Assembly: GCF_007997385.1 (NCBI RefSeq)
Contig: NZ_VOSC01000025.1
Span: forward strand, 680,691 to 744,690
Length of the DNA: 64,000 bases
Direction of reading: 5' to 3'
DNA from: Seonamhaeicola algicola
Lineage (GTDB): Bacteria; Bacteroidota; Bacteroidia; Flavobacteriales; Flavobacteriaceae
In this document: positions 10,801 to 19,524 of the stretch, piece by piece
How the letters are laid out: every line of letters starts with the position of its first letter
Numbering within the stretch: the first letter of the stretch is position 1
Position numbers and translations under genes: made by a program
Notes under the pieces: generated by a model
What the model was told of the DNA's origin: nothing
Database searches by the model: none
What the model saw: only the letters and a program-made list of their open reading frames with translations

Positions 10801-10973
10801 ACAATTACGGTAGCTCCAACTAAAGGCTCTCCAGCATTATCAGTAATTTGTCCATTAATAGTAAGTGTCTGCGCTTGGGCAGTACTTATGCCTATTGTAC
10901 AAATACATGCAATAAGAAAAGCCTTGAATTGCCATTCTTTGAATAGCAACTTTTCAAGTAATTTGATTTTCAT
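7824..10973 (-). CDS. susC: SusC/RagA family TonB-dependent receptor, cassette 1
   Basis: This 1049-residue outer-membrane beta-barrel has a signal peptide ending near AQAQ, then a CarboxypepD_reg-like domain (about 38-125, with GAVTDFDGNYSI), a TonB box-like VVVVGYG, a plug domain (about 130-240, with NTPLYVVDGIP and LKDAASTAVYGTRGANGVILITTKKG) and a barrel ending in a terminal Phe. It would import oligosaccharides with the SusD encoded just downstream. The plug and barrel resemble those at 14625-17726 more than those at 39169-42360, so cassettes 1 and 2 look like an old duplication. A 12-bp direct repeat upstream (11036-11068) may be its operator. Confidence 0.95.
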   Translation of the reverse strand: MKIKLLEKLLFKEWQFKAFLIACICTIGISTAQAQTLTINGQITDNAGEPLVGATVIVVGTSTGAVTDFDGNYSIKAATGSKLNISYLGYVDEVVTVGTSTTINIKLNEDTAALDEVVVVGYGTQKRKEITGAVGQVKNEDLVLNATADLGTALQGSVAGVNVTASSGQPGAESNVLIRGIGSINGVNTPLYVVDGIPFDGDPKLSIDEIETVDVLKDAASTAVYGTRGANGVILITTKKGKEGIMKMNIHTWYGLQSITSGLPLMELEDHLYATHLRSNALNGTNFGNTWTPIVQGTHQLTNNSDLTDIIQQDSAPIQNHNLSISGGKDGLAYNINASFFKQDGMLINSGYERFNVRANTQYRKGNWNISTGMGFRVEERDREPWQLLLMAYKYNPYSQQLDPDATEIENPGSTTNNDAINLSQNQQRLIQTDRDNVDSFDANMTAKYNFNDNLTYTARVGFNISNSTRRVINPLFVQTNEDGEIVPPQVLSGIRETYSRRTKQTFENFLNYKKSFGNHNFNWTGLFSAETSFARSTFADRREFVSNEVQELGAALGTSDVGNNGGRWNNRTINLMGMMTRLQYNFKGKYLLSGAVRRDGSSQFSEDFRWGNFFSTSVGWNVSDEAFWQPLKRVATSLKLRAGYGEVGNEGFEPYSNQATIQIERDAILGPEEADALLAGAIQERYANDKVKWETSISKNAGFELGLFKNKLNISADFYKENKRDLLLPLLLPPTTAGATNSTVIINIGDMENKGMEWSANYKHKGKLSWNVGLTYTKNENIVTRMSGGNDILYLGGSQVVQGVPNEDLVSAVALGYPAASFFLIKTDGIIDSQEELDEYNSLVGGNANLGDLKYVDAPTVDTNNDGIPDAGDGVINLDDRQFAGGGLPEFEMGLNFGANYKNFDFSMQWYGAFGGEVMNGSKAFAYKSGRHQDLVHQWSPQNTNSLIPTDRGRDHENYRGYTDYWLEDASFARLRNVAIGYTIPKDAIEKHGISNIRIYLSAQNAITITDYTGFDPEVGNNGFSTRGLDRGSYPVSSSFRLGVQFAF

Positions 10974-11397
10974 ATTTTGTTAGTTTTAAATGTTTTGATA
11001 CACAAATTTGAATAAAATAGCCTGTTTTAAGGGAAACAAATGTTCTATTGAGTAGCACAAAAGTTCTAAATATTAAATTTATGTTAAATTGTTTAATAGT
11101 GTAAGTTATTGTTTTTTAGTTATTTAGTGTTGTTTGTTGTGTTTTTTTTGTAAAAAGTTAAACTGGTTTTTTAAATTTAATATTTAATTCTATTGACGTG
11201 ATTAGATAATGTGTAATTAAAATTGATCATGCAAAGGGAGATATTATTTAATGATAATAATTCTTACAATTTACACTTTAAAGATGTTTTGTGTATTTCA
11301 TCATTTTAGAGGTAATTTACAACAATTATGAGGTAATTATAGTTGTTCTATTAAAGTACAATCATTTTAATTTTACCGCACCAAGCTAAACTTTAAA
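10974..11397. other. Divergent intergenic region between susC 1 and the T9SS sulfatase
   Basis: This 424-bp AT-rich stretch separates two divergently transcribed units and must hold both promoters. The one structured element I see is a 12-bp direct repeat (annotated separately). A further TGTTCTATT copy of its core lies at about 11344, close to the sulfatase start. No open reading frame or RNA gene was recognised. Confidence 0.6.
11036..11068 (-). promoter_or_regulatory. Candidate operator: 12-bp direct repeat 21 bp apart
   Basis: On the minus strand TAGAACTTTTGT is followed by TAGAACATTTGT, start to start 21 bp (two helical turns) and differing at one position. It lies 63-95 bp upstream of the susC start. 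That arrangement suits binding of a dimeric regulator, for example of AraC or hybrid two-component type. The role is inferred. Confidence 0.4.
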
Positions 11398-14361
11398 ATG
11401 ATGAAACATTATTACTTTATTCTCCTTTTTTCTTTTTTCTTTTTCAATAATTTTAAAATAAAAGCACAAACTGCAGGAGCTAAACCAAACGTAATTATTA
11501 TACTGGCAGATGATTTGGGTTATGGCGATGTTGGTTTTAATCGGAATGCCTACGCAAGTACGCACCCATTTCCTGCAGAGCGCGGTATTATACCAACACC
11601 AAATATTGATGCTTTAGCCAACAATGGTATTATTTGCAGAAATGCACATGTGGCACATCCGTTTTGCGGCCCAAGTAGGGTAGGCTTGTTAACGGGTATT
11701 ATGCCACATAGAATAGGTGCTCAATATAATTTACCAAATGATAATACTACAACTTTAGGCGTGCCTACTAATGAAACATATTTTACAAATGTTTTGCAAG
11801 ATGCTAATTATAATACAGCAGCTATTGGTAAATGGCATTTAGGGCATGAAAATGGTGCCTACCAACCATTAGATAGAGGGTTTGATTATTTTTTTGGAAT
11901 GCTTGGTGGTGGCAAAAACTATTTTGAAAATATTTATGAAGATGCTTATTACAACAGGTTGGGTGGAAGTAATCCTGTAACCAATGAATATCAAGATCCG
12001 CTTTGGCGAAATAGAGGTTACGTAGCCGAAAGTGAATTTAGTGATGCTCCTGAAGAAGATTATTTAACCGATGTTCTAACCGATGAGGCTATAAATTACA
12101 TAGCAGCCAACGCACCTTCATCTAATCCCTTTTTTCTGTACCTATCATATAATGCGCCTCACACTCCTTTGCAAGCTCCTGCAGCAGAAATAGCACAGTT
12201 TAAAGCGGATAACCCTAATTTTGAAGCTTTAGTAAACAATAGTGATTATATAAAAAATTCTAATCCCGTAACAAAATTACCTCAAGCTGAGCAACAAGCT
12301 AAAATTGATGAGTTAACTGAGGCTCGTATAACCTACGCAACAATGGTAGCTAACATGGATAAGAATATTGGACGAGTTATTGCCGAATTACAAAAAGATA
12401 TGACCGAGTTTAACAATACGGTTATTATATTTTTAAGTGATAACGGAGGTTACACATTTAGTAAAGGTGCTGTAAATTGGCCCTTAGATGCTTTAAAGGG
12501 TAGTGTTAAAGAAGGCGGCCACAAAGTACCTATGTTTGTACATTGGCCAGCTCAAATAACATCAAACGCTGTTTATGATTATCAATTAAGTGCTTTAGAT
12601 TTGTACCCAACACTAGTTAATTTGGCTGGAGGTACAATACCTGTTAATAAAACTTTAGATGGAGTAGATTTTATGGATGATTTAATAGCAGGAACCGATG
12701 CAAGACCAAGTGAATCTGTTATAATCATGAGGCCTCAAAACGGATTTCATAACGGAGGCGTTTCAAACGGAAAGTGGAAAATTGTTAAAACAGCTAGTGG
12801 CGAATGGAAATTATATGATATTATAAATGATCCTGGTGAAACTACCGATTTAAGAAGCACTGAACCTAATGCGGAACAAATTATACAAGATATGCTAAAT
12901 GATGGCATAACTACTGTTGTAAATTTTAAAGATGTTAAACCACTTTGGTTTGATAATGATGGAGATGGAAGCGGGCATCCGCATAGTTTTTTATGGAATG
13001 ATGGTACATTACCAGGTTATAATAGGTTGTTTGAAAGCCAACAATTATTATTAGAAAATGAAATAAGCCAAATTTCAATTGAAGGTATAACCGATGCTGT
13101 TGAAGGTGAAATAAATGGTGTTTTTACAGTAAGTTTACCCGAAGGTGTTTTAGCTTCAGAAACTATAAACGTAAACTATACAATTAGTGGCAATACAACA
13201 AATAGCACAGATTTTACAACATTGTCGGGTACAGTAACTATTCAAAATGGAGAAAACAGCGCTAATATAGTTGTTGAAGCCATAGCTGATGGCTTAGATG
13301 AAACATCAGAAACTTTAACAATTACCTTACAATCTACAAGTTATGGTACAGTAAATACAGCTCCTGCAAGTATTTTTGTGTTAGATGCTATTACACCAAC
13401 ACCATTAACAGCGGGTGATATTGCTATAGTTGGTTTTAAAGCTGAAGGCACCAATAACGGGGCTGTGGCTTTTATGTTGCTTAAAGATATTTCGGCTACT
13501 ACAAAAATATCTATTTCTAACAGGTCATGGGCAGGAACACAAGATGGATGGACTGGAAATTATAGTGTTGATGATATTTGGACGTGGACTGCTGGTGATG
13601 CCTTTAGCACAGGCGCTATTTTTGTGTTAGATTCTGATGGCCTTGTAAAACATGTGGTTAATAATATGCAAACAGTAGTTGGTACAACATCACATGATTA
13701 TACAGGAAAAGAAACTGAAAGTAGTGATGGTGATTTTGATATGGCCTCTGCAGGTGATGGCATTTTAATTTTTCAGGCAGACCCTTTTGTGTTGCCAACA
13801 AACCCAAATTCAAGTGAGTGGATTACAGGTTTAAACACCAATGGCGGTTGGGGTACTGGTGGTGGTAATTCGTTTTGTGCATTACCAACAGCTTTAGCAA
13901 ATGGTGTTAATGCCAATGCAGTAGGTACAGATCAGGATAACGGTGTATATACGGGTGCTTTGGTTGGTACACCAGCTCAGTTAAGAGCAAGTATCAATAA
14001 CCCTTCAAATTGGATAACTTCAGAAACCGTAAATTATAATCTTTGGCCTTATAATCAAACAGTGAGCTCTAATGCTGGCCAAATAGGTGCTGCGGGAACT
14101 TTAAGTGTTAACTCAAATAAAACACTTGGTTTAAATATTTATCCCAATCCGTCAAATGGTATAATTAATATTCAATTTAAAAATGTAGTTAATAGCCTTA
14201 AAGCTGAAGTGGTTTCGTTAACAGGAAGAGTTATGAAAACATTACAAAAAAGTAATATTAACTCAACTGAAATAAATATGTTTAATTTACAACAAGGTAC
14301 CTATGTTTTAAGGCTATATCACGATAATGATGTAACCATAAAAAAAGTACTCAAAATATAA
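11398..14361 (+). CDS. T9SS-secreted S1 family sulfatase with Calx-beta-like and C-terminal modules
   Basis: Formylglycine-dependent type I sulfatase, 987 residues, with a signal peptide. The catalytic domain (about 28-520) has LADDLGYGDVG (metal-binding Asp pair), HPFCGPSR with Cys90 as the formylglycine precursor, and GKWHLG. It is followed by a Calx-beta-like domain (about 555-665), an uncharacterised module (about 670-900) rich in Gly, Asn and Trp, and a T9SS type A sorting tail (YPNPSNG...). At 987 residues it is about twice a single-domain sulfatase. The enzyme is therefore likely secreted or cell-surface bound and removes sulfate esters from intact polymer. The catalytic part is close to that of the sulfatase at 25527-26996. 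It sits alone between two SusCD cassettes and ends at its own terminator. The sulfate position cleaved cannot be told. Confidence 0.92.
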   Translation: MMKHYYFILLFSFFFFNNFKIKAQTAGAKPNVIIILADDLGYGDVGFNRNAYASTHPFPAERGIIPTPNIDALANNGIICRNAHVAHPFCGPSRVGLLTGIMPHRIGAQYNLPNDNTTTLGVPTNETYFTNVLQDANYNTAAIGKWHLGHENGAYQPLDRGFDYFFGMLGGGKNYFENIYEDAYYNRLGGSNPVTNEYQDPLWRNRGYVAESEFSDAPEEDYLTDVLTDEAINYIAANAPSSNPFFLYLSYNAPHTPLQAPAAEIAQFKADNPNFEALVNNSDYIKNSNPVTKLPQAEQQAKIDELTEARITYATMVANMDKNIGRVIAELQKDMTEFNNTVIIFLSDNGGYTFSKGAVNWPLDALKGSVKEGGHKVPMFVHWPAQITSNAVYDYQLSALDLYPTLVNLAGGTIPVNKTLDGVDFMDDLIAGTDARPSESVIIMRPQNGFHNGGVSNGKWKIVKTASGEWKLYDIINDPGETTDLRSTEPNAEQIIQDMLNDGITTVVNFKDVKPLWFDNDGDGSGHPHSFLWNDGTLPGYNRLFESQQLLLENEISQISIEGITDAVEGEINGVFTVSLPEGVLASETINVNYTISGNTTNSTDFTTLSGTVTIQNGENSANIVVEAIADGLDETSETLTITLQSTSYGTVNTAPASIFVLDAITPTPLTAGDIAIVGFKAEGTNNGAVAFMLLKDISATTKISISNRSWAGTQDGWTGNYSVDDIWTWTAGDAFSTGAIFVLDSDGLVKHVVNNMQTVVGTTSHDYTGKETESSDGDFDMASAGDGILIFQADPFVLPTNPNSSEWITGLNTNGGWGTGGGNSFCALPTALANGVNANAVGTDQDNGVYTGALVGTPAQLRASINNPSNWITSETVNYNLWPYNQTVSSNAGQIGAAGTLSVNSNKTLGLNIYPNPSNGIINIQFKNVVNSLKAEVVSLTGRVMKTLQKSNINSTEINMFNLQQGTYVLRLYHDNDVTIKKVLKI

Positions 14362-14384
14362 CACTAAAATACCGTAATTAATAT

Positions 14385-14414
14385 AAAAGCTTGTGTTTAA
14401 TACAAGCTTTTTTT
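14385..14414 (+). terminator. Rho-independent terminator after the T9SS sulfatase
   Basis: The arms AAAAGCTTGT and ACAAGCTTTT with a seven-base loop are followed by a T run, 24 bp past the sulfatase stop. Confidence 0.85.
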
Positions 14415-14624
14415 GTGTCTTATCTTCATTTTAGTACAAAAGCTATTTAGCTAGGTAAAATAGGTTAGGTTATGGGTAAATATTACTATTCACAACCTCT
14501 TTTCATAAAGTAAATTTACAGTATAAAACTCAGTTTAACACCAAGTTAAGTTGAGCCTTTATGTGTTTTGTATTCATGCAAAAACAAAAAAATAATTAAA
14601 AACAAGCTAATTAAACTTAAACAA

Positions 14625-17600
14625 ATGAAAGTGAAAAGCGTATTTATTACGAGAAAATTACTGAGCAATACCATGCTTGTTATGTTTCTGTTTTTAAGTT
14701 GTGCTCTTTTAGCGCAAACAGGAAAAATAACAGTAAAAGGTGTGGTTTCAGGTGAAGACGGAATGCCTATTCCTGGGGCTTCTGTAGTTCTTGTTAAAAA
14801 TGAAAAAACAACAGGAGCTGTAACAGATTTTGATGGTAATTATTCCATAGAAGCTAGTATAGGAGATACTCTTAAATTTAGCTACTTAGGTATGACGGCA
14901 CAAACTTTAAAAGTTATTGGGGCAGAGTTAAACGTTGTTTTAAAAGCCCAAGTAGATGAATTAGAAGAGGTAGTTGTTATTGGTTATGGAGCTGTTAAGA
15001 AAAAAGAATTAACAGGGGCTGTAACGCAAGTAAAATCTGATGCTTTAGAAAAAATTGTAAGTGCCGATTTGGGTACAGCTCTACAGGGGCAAGCAGCAGG
15101 TGTTAATGTTGTGTCTTCATCAACACCTGGAGGAGATTCTGAAATACTAATTAGAGGTATTACATCATTAGATAATAATACGCCATTATATGTGGTAGAT
15201 GGTATAGTTCAAGAAGGAGACCCCAGAATTCCGCCAACAGATATTGAAACAATAGATATATTAAAAGATGCAGCATCTACTGCAATTTATGGAGCAAGAG
15301 GAGCAACAGGAGTTATAATTATTACCACAAAGCAAGGTAAACCAGGGTCTTTACAAGTAAGATATCATGGTAATTACGCTATACAACATAGGCAAGCTGC
15401 AGTGCCTTTAATGAATTCTGTTGAGCAAACATATTTTGATGTTGTTACACAAAGAAATACAGGTGGTGCTTTTGATGACGAGGTAAGGTTACAATTACTA
15501 CAAAACCCGATACAGTTTCAAAATGAAACAAATTTAAACGATATTTTATTTAATCAAGATGTACCAACGCAAACACATAACCTAAATATATCTGGTGGTA
15601 CAGAAGATATTACATATAATGTAGCTCTTGGTTTTTTTGATCAAGAAGGTATTCAAGTAAATTCAGCATACCAACGTTTTAACACGCGTTTTAATACGGT
15701 ATATAATAAAAATAAAGTTAGAATTCAATCTAGTTTAGCTTTTATTCAAGACAGTAGGGATATTCCGCAAGGAAATTTACTGTCGCAAGCTATTGTATAT
15801 AGGCCAACGCAAAATGGTTTAGATTTAAATAGTTTTGATGAACTAGAACAAGGGGGTGATGATGTAAACAGATTAGGTTGGGTTTTAGAAAGCTTAAGAA
15901 CAGAACAAAATCAAAAAAGTGTAAGAACTAATGCTTCATTTAGGTTTGATTATGATATTACTAAAAACGTAACATTTACGAGTAATGTAGGTTTATCTGC
16001 TTATAACACTTTCAGAAAAGATTATAGGCCTTATCAAGAAATTTTTAATACCCAAGGCATATTACAATCGCAACCTATAAACAGTTATATAGACAATAGT
16101 ACAAGCTATAATAGGTCATTAAATATAAATGCAGGTATAACCTACCAAAAAGTTATTAATGATGACCACAAGTTAACATTTGCATTTTTTGCTGATAGAG
16201 AAAAATATCAAAATGAAGCGTTTAGAGCCAGACGTTTAGAGGCAACTAACCCAGATGCAAGAGTGTTAAATTTAGCCACAGGAGACCAAAGTGTAACATC
16301 TGGTTTTGATTATACAACAACTAGAATAGGTACTATTGGGCGTGTGCTTTATGGTTATAAAGGGCGTTATTTATTAAGTGCAAGTGTTCGTAGAGATGGG
16401 TCATCATTAGTGTCATATTTAGTTTCGCCAAAAAAACAATGGGGTACTTTCCCCGGAGTTTCATTTGCTTGGAACGCTTCAGATGAGGCATTTTGGGATA
16501 AATACAAAAGAATTGTAAATAACTTTAAAGTAAGGTTATCTCATGGTACCATAGGTAATGATCGTGTAAGACCTTATTCATTCATTCCTGGTATAGAACA
16601 AAACATTAATTACATAGGTAATTCAGGCTCGGGAGATTTTGTGAATTTAGGATCAACTCAGCTAGATTTTGCTAATAAAACCCTTAAATGGGAATCTACA
16701 ACAACATCAAACATTGGTATAGATTTAGGGTTCTTAAAAAACAAAGTAACACTTACTGCCGAGTATTATTATGCTGATAAAAAGGATATGTTATTCCCTG
16801 TATTTTTACCATTATCTGCCGGAGGTGGTAATAATGCCCAAGTAACTCTTAATGTAGGTAACATGATAAATAAAGGGGTAGAACTTACAGCTGCTTACCG
16901 AGGAAATATTGGTAAAGTAAGATTTAATATGAACGGAACATTCTCAACTAATGAAAATGAAATTACAAAAATTGATGGCGATTCAGATTTTCAGTTAACA
17001 AATGATTTTGGATTAGTTGGAAGAGCTCCTCAACAATCTAGAGTTACGGCTTTAGCCACAGGGCACGAAGCTGGCGCATTCTTTTTATGGAGAACTAATG
17101 GTATTATAGATACTGAAGAAAAATTAGCCGAGTACCAATTGTTAGATAATAATGCAAGAATGGGTGATACTAGATTTATAGACCAAAACAATGATGGTAT
17201 TCTAGATGATAATGATCGTGTTTACAGCGGAAGTGGTTTACCTAAATATGAGTTAGGTTACACACTAAACTTAAATTATAAAAGTTGGGATTTTTCAATG
17301 AATTGGTACGCTGCTTTAGGTCAGGAAATCATGAATGGTTTTGATGCTTGGGCATATGGTTTTGGAAGACATAAAGATTTAATTTATCAATGGTCTGAAG
17401 CTAATCCAGATTCTCCAATTCCAGCATTTAGAAATGATGTTAGAAGGCATCCTAACTACTTGGGGTATAGTGACTTTTGGTTAGAAGATGGTTCGTATTT
17501 AAGGTTAAGGCAAGTATCCTTAGGCTACGCTATACCAAAACGTAAAGTTGAGAAGTTAGGCTTAAAGTATTTAAGATTTTACGTAAGAACTCAAAACCCA

Positions 17601-17726
17601 CTAACATTCACTAAATACTCTGGTTATAACCCAGAAATTGGTGGAGGTATTGTATCAAGAGGTTTAGATAAAGATACAGGGCCAATATCTATTCAGTATC
17701 TATTTGGTATCAACTTAAACTTTTAG
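14625..17726 (+). CDS. susC: SusC/RagA family TonB-dependent receptor, cassette 2
   Basis: Outer-membrane importer of about 1033 residues. It has a signal peptide ending near LLAQ, a CarboxypepD_reg-like domain (GAVTDFDGNYSI), a VVVIGYG TonB-box-like motif, a plug domain (NTPLYVVDGIV, LKDAASTAIYGARGATGVIIITTKQG) and a barrel ending in NLNF. I chose the ATG at 14625 because it gives a compact signal peptide; an in-frame start at 14568 would prepend 19 Lys/Asn-rich residues. It leads a four-gene unit (susC, susD, glycan-binding lipoprotein, small lipoprotein) with 10-18 bp spacings. The shared SADLGTALQG and ADLGTALQG stretches tie it to the cassette 1 receptor. Confidence 0.95.
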   Translation: MKVKSVFITRKLLSNTMLVMFLFLSCALLAQTGKITVKGVVSGEDGMPIPGASVVLVKNEKTTGAVTDFDGNYSIEASIGDTLKFSYLGMTAQTLKVIGAELNVVLKAQVDELEEVVVIGYGAVKKKELTGAVTQVKSDALEKIVSADLGTALQGQAAGVNVVSSSTPGGDSEILIRGITSLDNNTPLYVVDGIVQEGDPRIPPTDIETIDILKDAASTAIYGARGATGVIIITTKQGKPGSLQVRYHGNYAIQHRQAAVPLMNSVEQTYFDVVTQRNTGGAFDDEVRLQLLQNPIQFQNETNLNDILFNQDVPTQTHNLNISGGTEDITYNVALGFFDQEGIQVNSAYQRFNTRFNTVYNKNKVRIQSSLAFIQDSRDIPQGNLLSQAIVYRPTQNGLDLNSFDELEQGGDDVNRLGWVLESLRTEQNQKSVRTNASFRFDYDITKNVTFTSNVGLSAYNTFRKDYRPYQEIFNTQGILQSQPINSYIDNSTSYNRSLNINAGITYQKVINDDHKLTFAFFADREKYQNEAFRARRLEATNPDARVLNLATGDQSVTSGFDYTTTRIGTIGRVLYGYKGRYLLSASVRRDGSSLVSYLVSPKKQWGTFPGVSFAWNASDEAFWDKYKRIVNNFKVRLSHGTIGNDRVRPYSFIPGIEQNINYIGNSGSGDFVNLGSTQLDFANKTLKWESTTTSNIGIDLGFLKNKVTLTAEYYYADKKDMLFPVFLPLSAGGGNNAQVTLNVGNMINKGVELTAAYRGNIGKVRFNMNGTFSTNENEITKIDGDSDFQLTNDFGLVGRAPQQSRVTALATGHEAGAFFLWRTNGIIDTEEKLAEYQLLDNNARMGDTRFIDQNNDGILDDNDRVYSGSGLPKYELGYTLNLNYKSWDFSMNWYAALGQEIMNGFDAWAYGFGRHKDLIYQWSEANPDSPIPAFRNDVRRHPNYLGYSDFWLEDGSYLRLRQVSLGYAIPKRKVEKLGLKYLRFYVRTQNPLTFTKYSGYNPEIGGGIVSRGLDKDTGPISIQYLFGINLNF

Positions 17727-17744
17727 AGAAAACTTTTATTTGTT

Positions 17745-19514
17745 ATGAAACATATATTAATAAAATCAATAATATTAGTCTTTGCAATTAGTGCATTAAG
17801 CTCATGTGCAGACAACGAGTTTCTTCAAGAACAAAACCCTAATATTATAGGTGTAGATCGTTTTTGGAGAAACTTATCAGAAACCAATGCAGGGTTAAAC
17901 GCCGTTTATCAAACCATGTATCATCCAGCAGTCTTAAACGTAATAGCCGAAACATTAAGGTCTGATATGGGATACCCAGGTTACGGGCGCCCAATACCGC
18001 AAAATACCGAAGATTTCTACCTTCACACTTATAATGGAGGTACAAATGAAATTATAGATAAGTGGCAAACATGTTATCAAGGTATATTTAGAGCTAATCA
18101 AGTAATTGAAGCACTTAATAATATTCAAAACACTACTGATAATCAAGACGAATGGGTTTCACAAATGGCTCAAGCTAGGTTTTTTAGAGGGTTATTTCAT
18201 TACTATCTATATACAACCTTCAATGAAGGAAGTATAATTATTAGAGATAAAGTACCAGTAACTAACCAAGATTATGCAAAAGCATTATCACCAGCTCAAG
18301 ATGTGTTAAGTTTTGTAAGGCAAGATTTAGAGTATGCCTATGCAAACTTGTATAAAAAAGGTGAATATCCAAACGGAGATATTACAAGAGTAACTTCTGG
18401 TGCAGCAGCAACCATATTAGGTCATACATACTTGCAAAATTTAGAATACGCCAAAGCTATGCCTTATTTTGATGATGTAATTAATAACCATGGTTATACG
18501 TTGGAGTATGATTTAGATAAAATGTTTACAAATGCCGGTGAATTTAATAGTGAATCTATTTTTGAAATAAATTTTAGCATCATAGATGCCGATTTAACAA
18601 ATGAAAGTAGGTGGATTGGAGAAACAGGAACCAATTGGTTAAACCAGCAAACATCAAACACCAAAGGCGCTGTTGGGCCTGCGTGGATAGCCCACGCCTA
18701 CAAGGCAGAACCAATGGATCCGTTAGATAATAGAAATTATTACATAGACCCAGATACAGGTTTAACATTACGAAATGTACCTCTAAGAGCATCATCTATG
18801 ATAGCAATTGTTGATGATACACAAACTTTATACTATGAAGTACAAACCAGTGCCTACAATAGGTTTCATGGTACAGCATGGGGCTTTGCATGGTGGAAAA
18901 AATACACAAATCATGATATTGTTGCTTCCGAAGGGCAGTTACCAACTGGATCTTCAACACTATCAGAAAAAAATGTTGTAGTTAACAGGTTGTCTGAAGT
19001 TATACTAATGCAAGCTGAATGTAAAATTAAAACAGGAGATGTTAGTGGTGCTTTAGAACTTATAAACAATATACGTAAACGTTGGGGGTTAGTATTACTT
19101 GGTGAGCAAGGAGCTAATACAAACAGAACATATGATGATGTTGTTTACAACGAAAACACGCTAATGAGGCATTTAATGTATGTTGAAAAGCCTTTAGAAA
19201 TGTCAATTGAAGGACATGCAATTCGTTGGTTAGATTTTATAAGATGGGAAAAATCAGATAATTATAGCTTTAAAGACAGGCTAGATGAATTAGCTAATAC
19301 AGTATTGTATGGTGTTAACTTTAGTTATGTAAATGAAGAAGGTAATATCCAAACAAGATTTAACTACCCGTCACTAGTAAGTGAACAACCACTAGTTGAT
19401 CATATAGTTGTAGATTATGAGTATGATACTTCTGCATTAAATTACAATGAAAGTACCCAAAAGTACTATCCAATACCCTTTGCTGAAGCTAATGCAAACC
19501 CAAACATAAACTAA
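17745..19514 (+). CDS. susD: SusD/RagB family lipoprotein, cassette 2
   Basis: This 589-residue SPII lipoprotein (cysteine at about 21, followed by ADNEFLQE, an acidic surface-export-type stretch) has the typical SusD features. These are an N-terminal NAVYQTMY motif, a helical middle (MAQARFFRGLFHYYLYTTF) and C-terminal SEVILMQAECK and AIRWLDFIRWE motifs. It would pair with the SusC 18 bp upstream. It resembles the cassette 1 SusD in length and motif order. Ligand inferred only from context. Confidence 0.93.
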   Translation: MKHILIKSIILVFAISALSSCADNEFLQEQNPNIIGVDRFWRNLSETNAGLNAVYQTMYHPAVLNVIAETLRSDMGYPGYGRPIPQNTEDFYLHTYNGGTNEIIDKWQTCYQGIFRANQVIEALNNIQNTTDNQDEWVSQMAQARFFRGLFHYYLYTTFNEGSIIIRDKVPVTNQDYAKALSPAQDVLSFVRQDLEYAYANLYKKGEYPNGDITRVTSGAAATILGHTYLQNLEYAKAMPYFDDVINNHGYTLEYDLDKMFTNAGEFNSESIFEINFSIIDADLTNESRWIGETGTNWLNQQTSNTKGAVGPAWIAHAYKAEPMDPLDNRNYYIDPDTGLTLRNVPLRASSMIAIVDDTQTLYYEVQTSAYNRFHGTAWGFAWWKKYTNHDIVASEGQLPTGSSTLSEKNVVVNRLSEVILMQAECKIKTGDVSGALELINNIRKRWGLVLLGEQGANTNRTYDDVVYNENTLMRHLMYVEKPLEMSIEGHAIRWLDFIRWEKSDNYSFKDRLDELANTVLYGVNFSYVNEEGNIQTRFNYPSLVSEQPLVDHIVVDYEYDTSALNYNESTQKYYPIPFAEANANPNIN

Positions 19515-19524
19515 AAAATACGTT

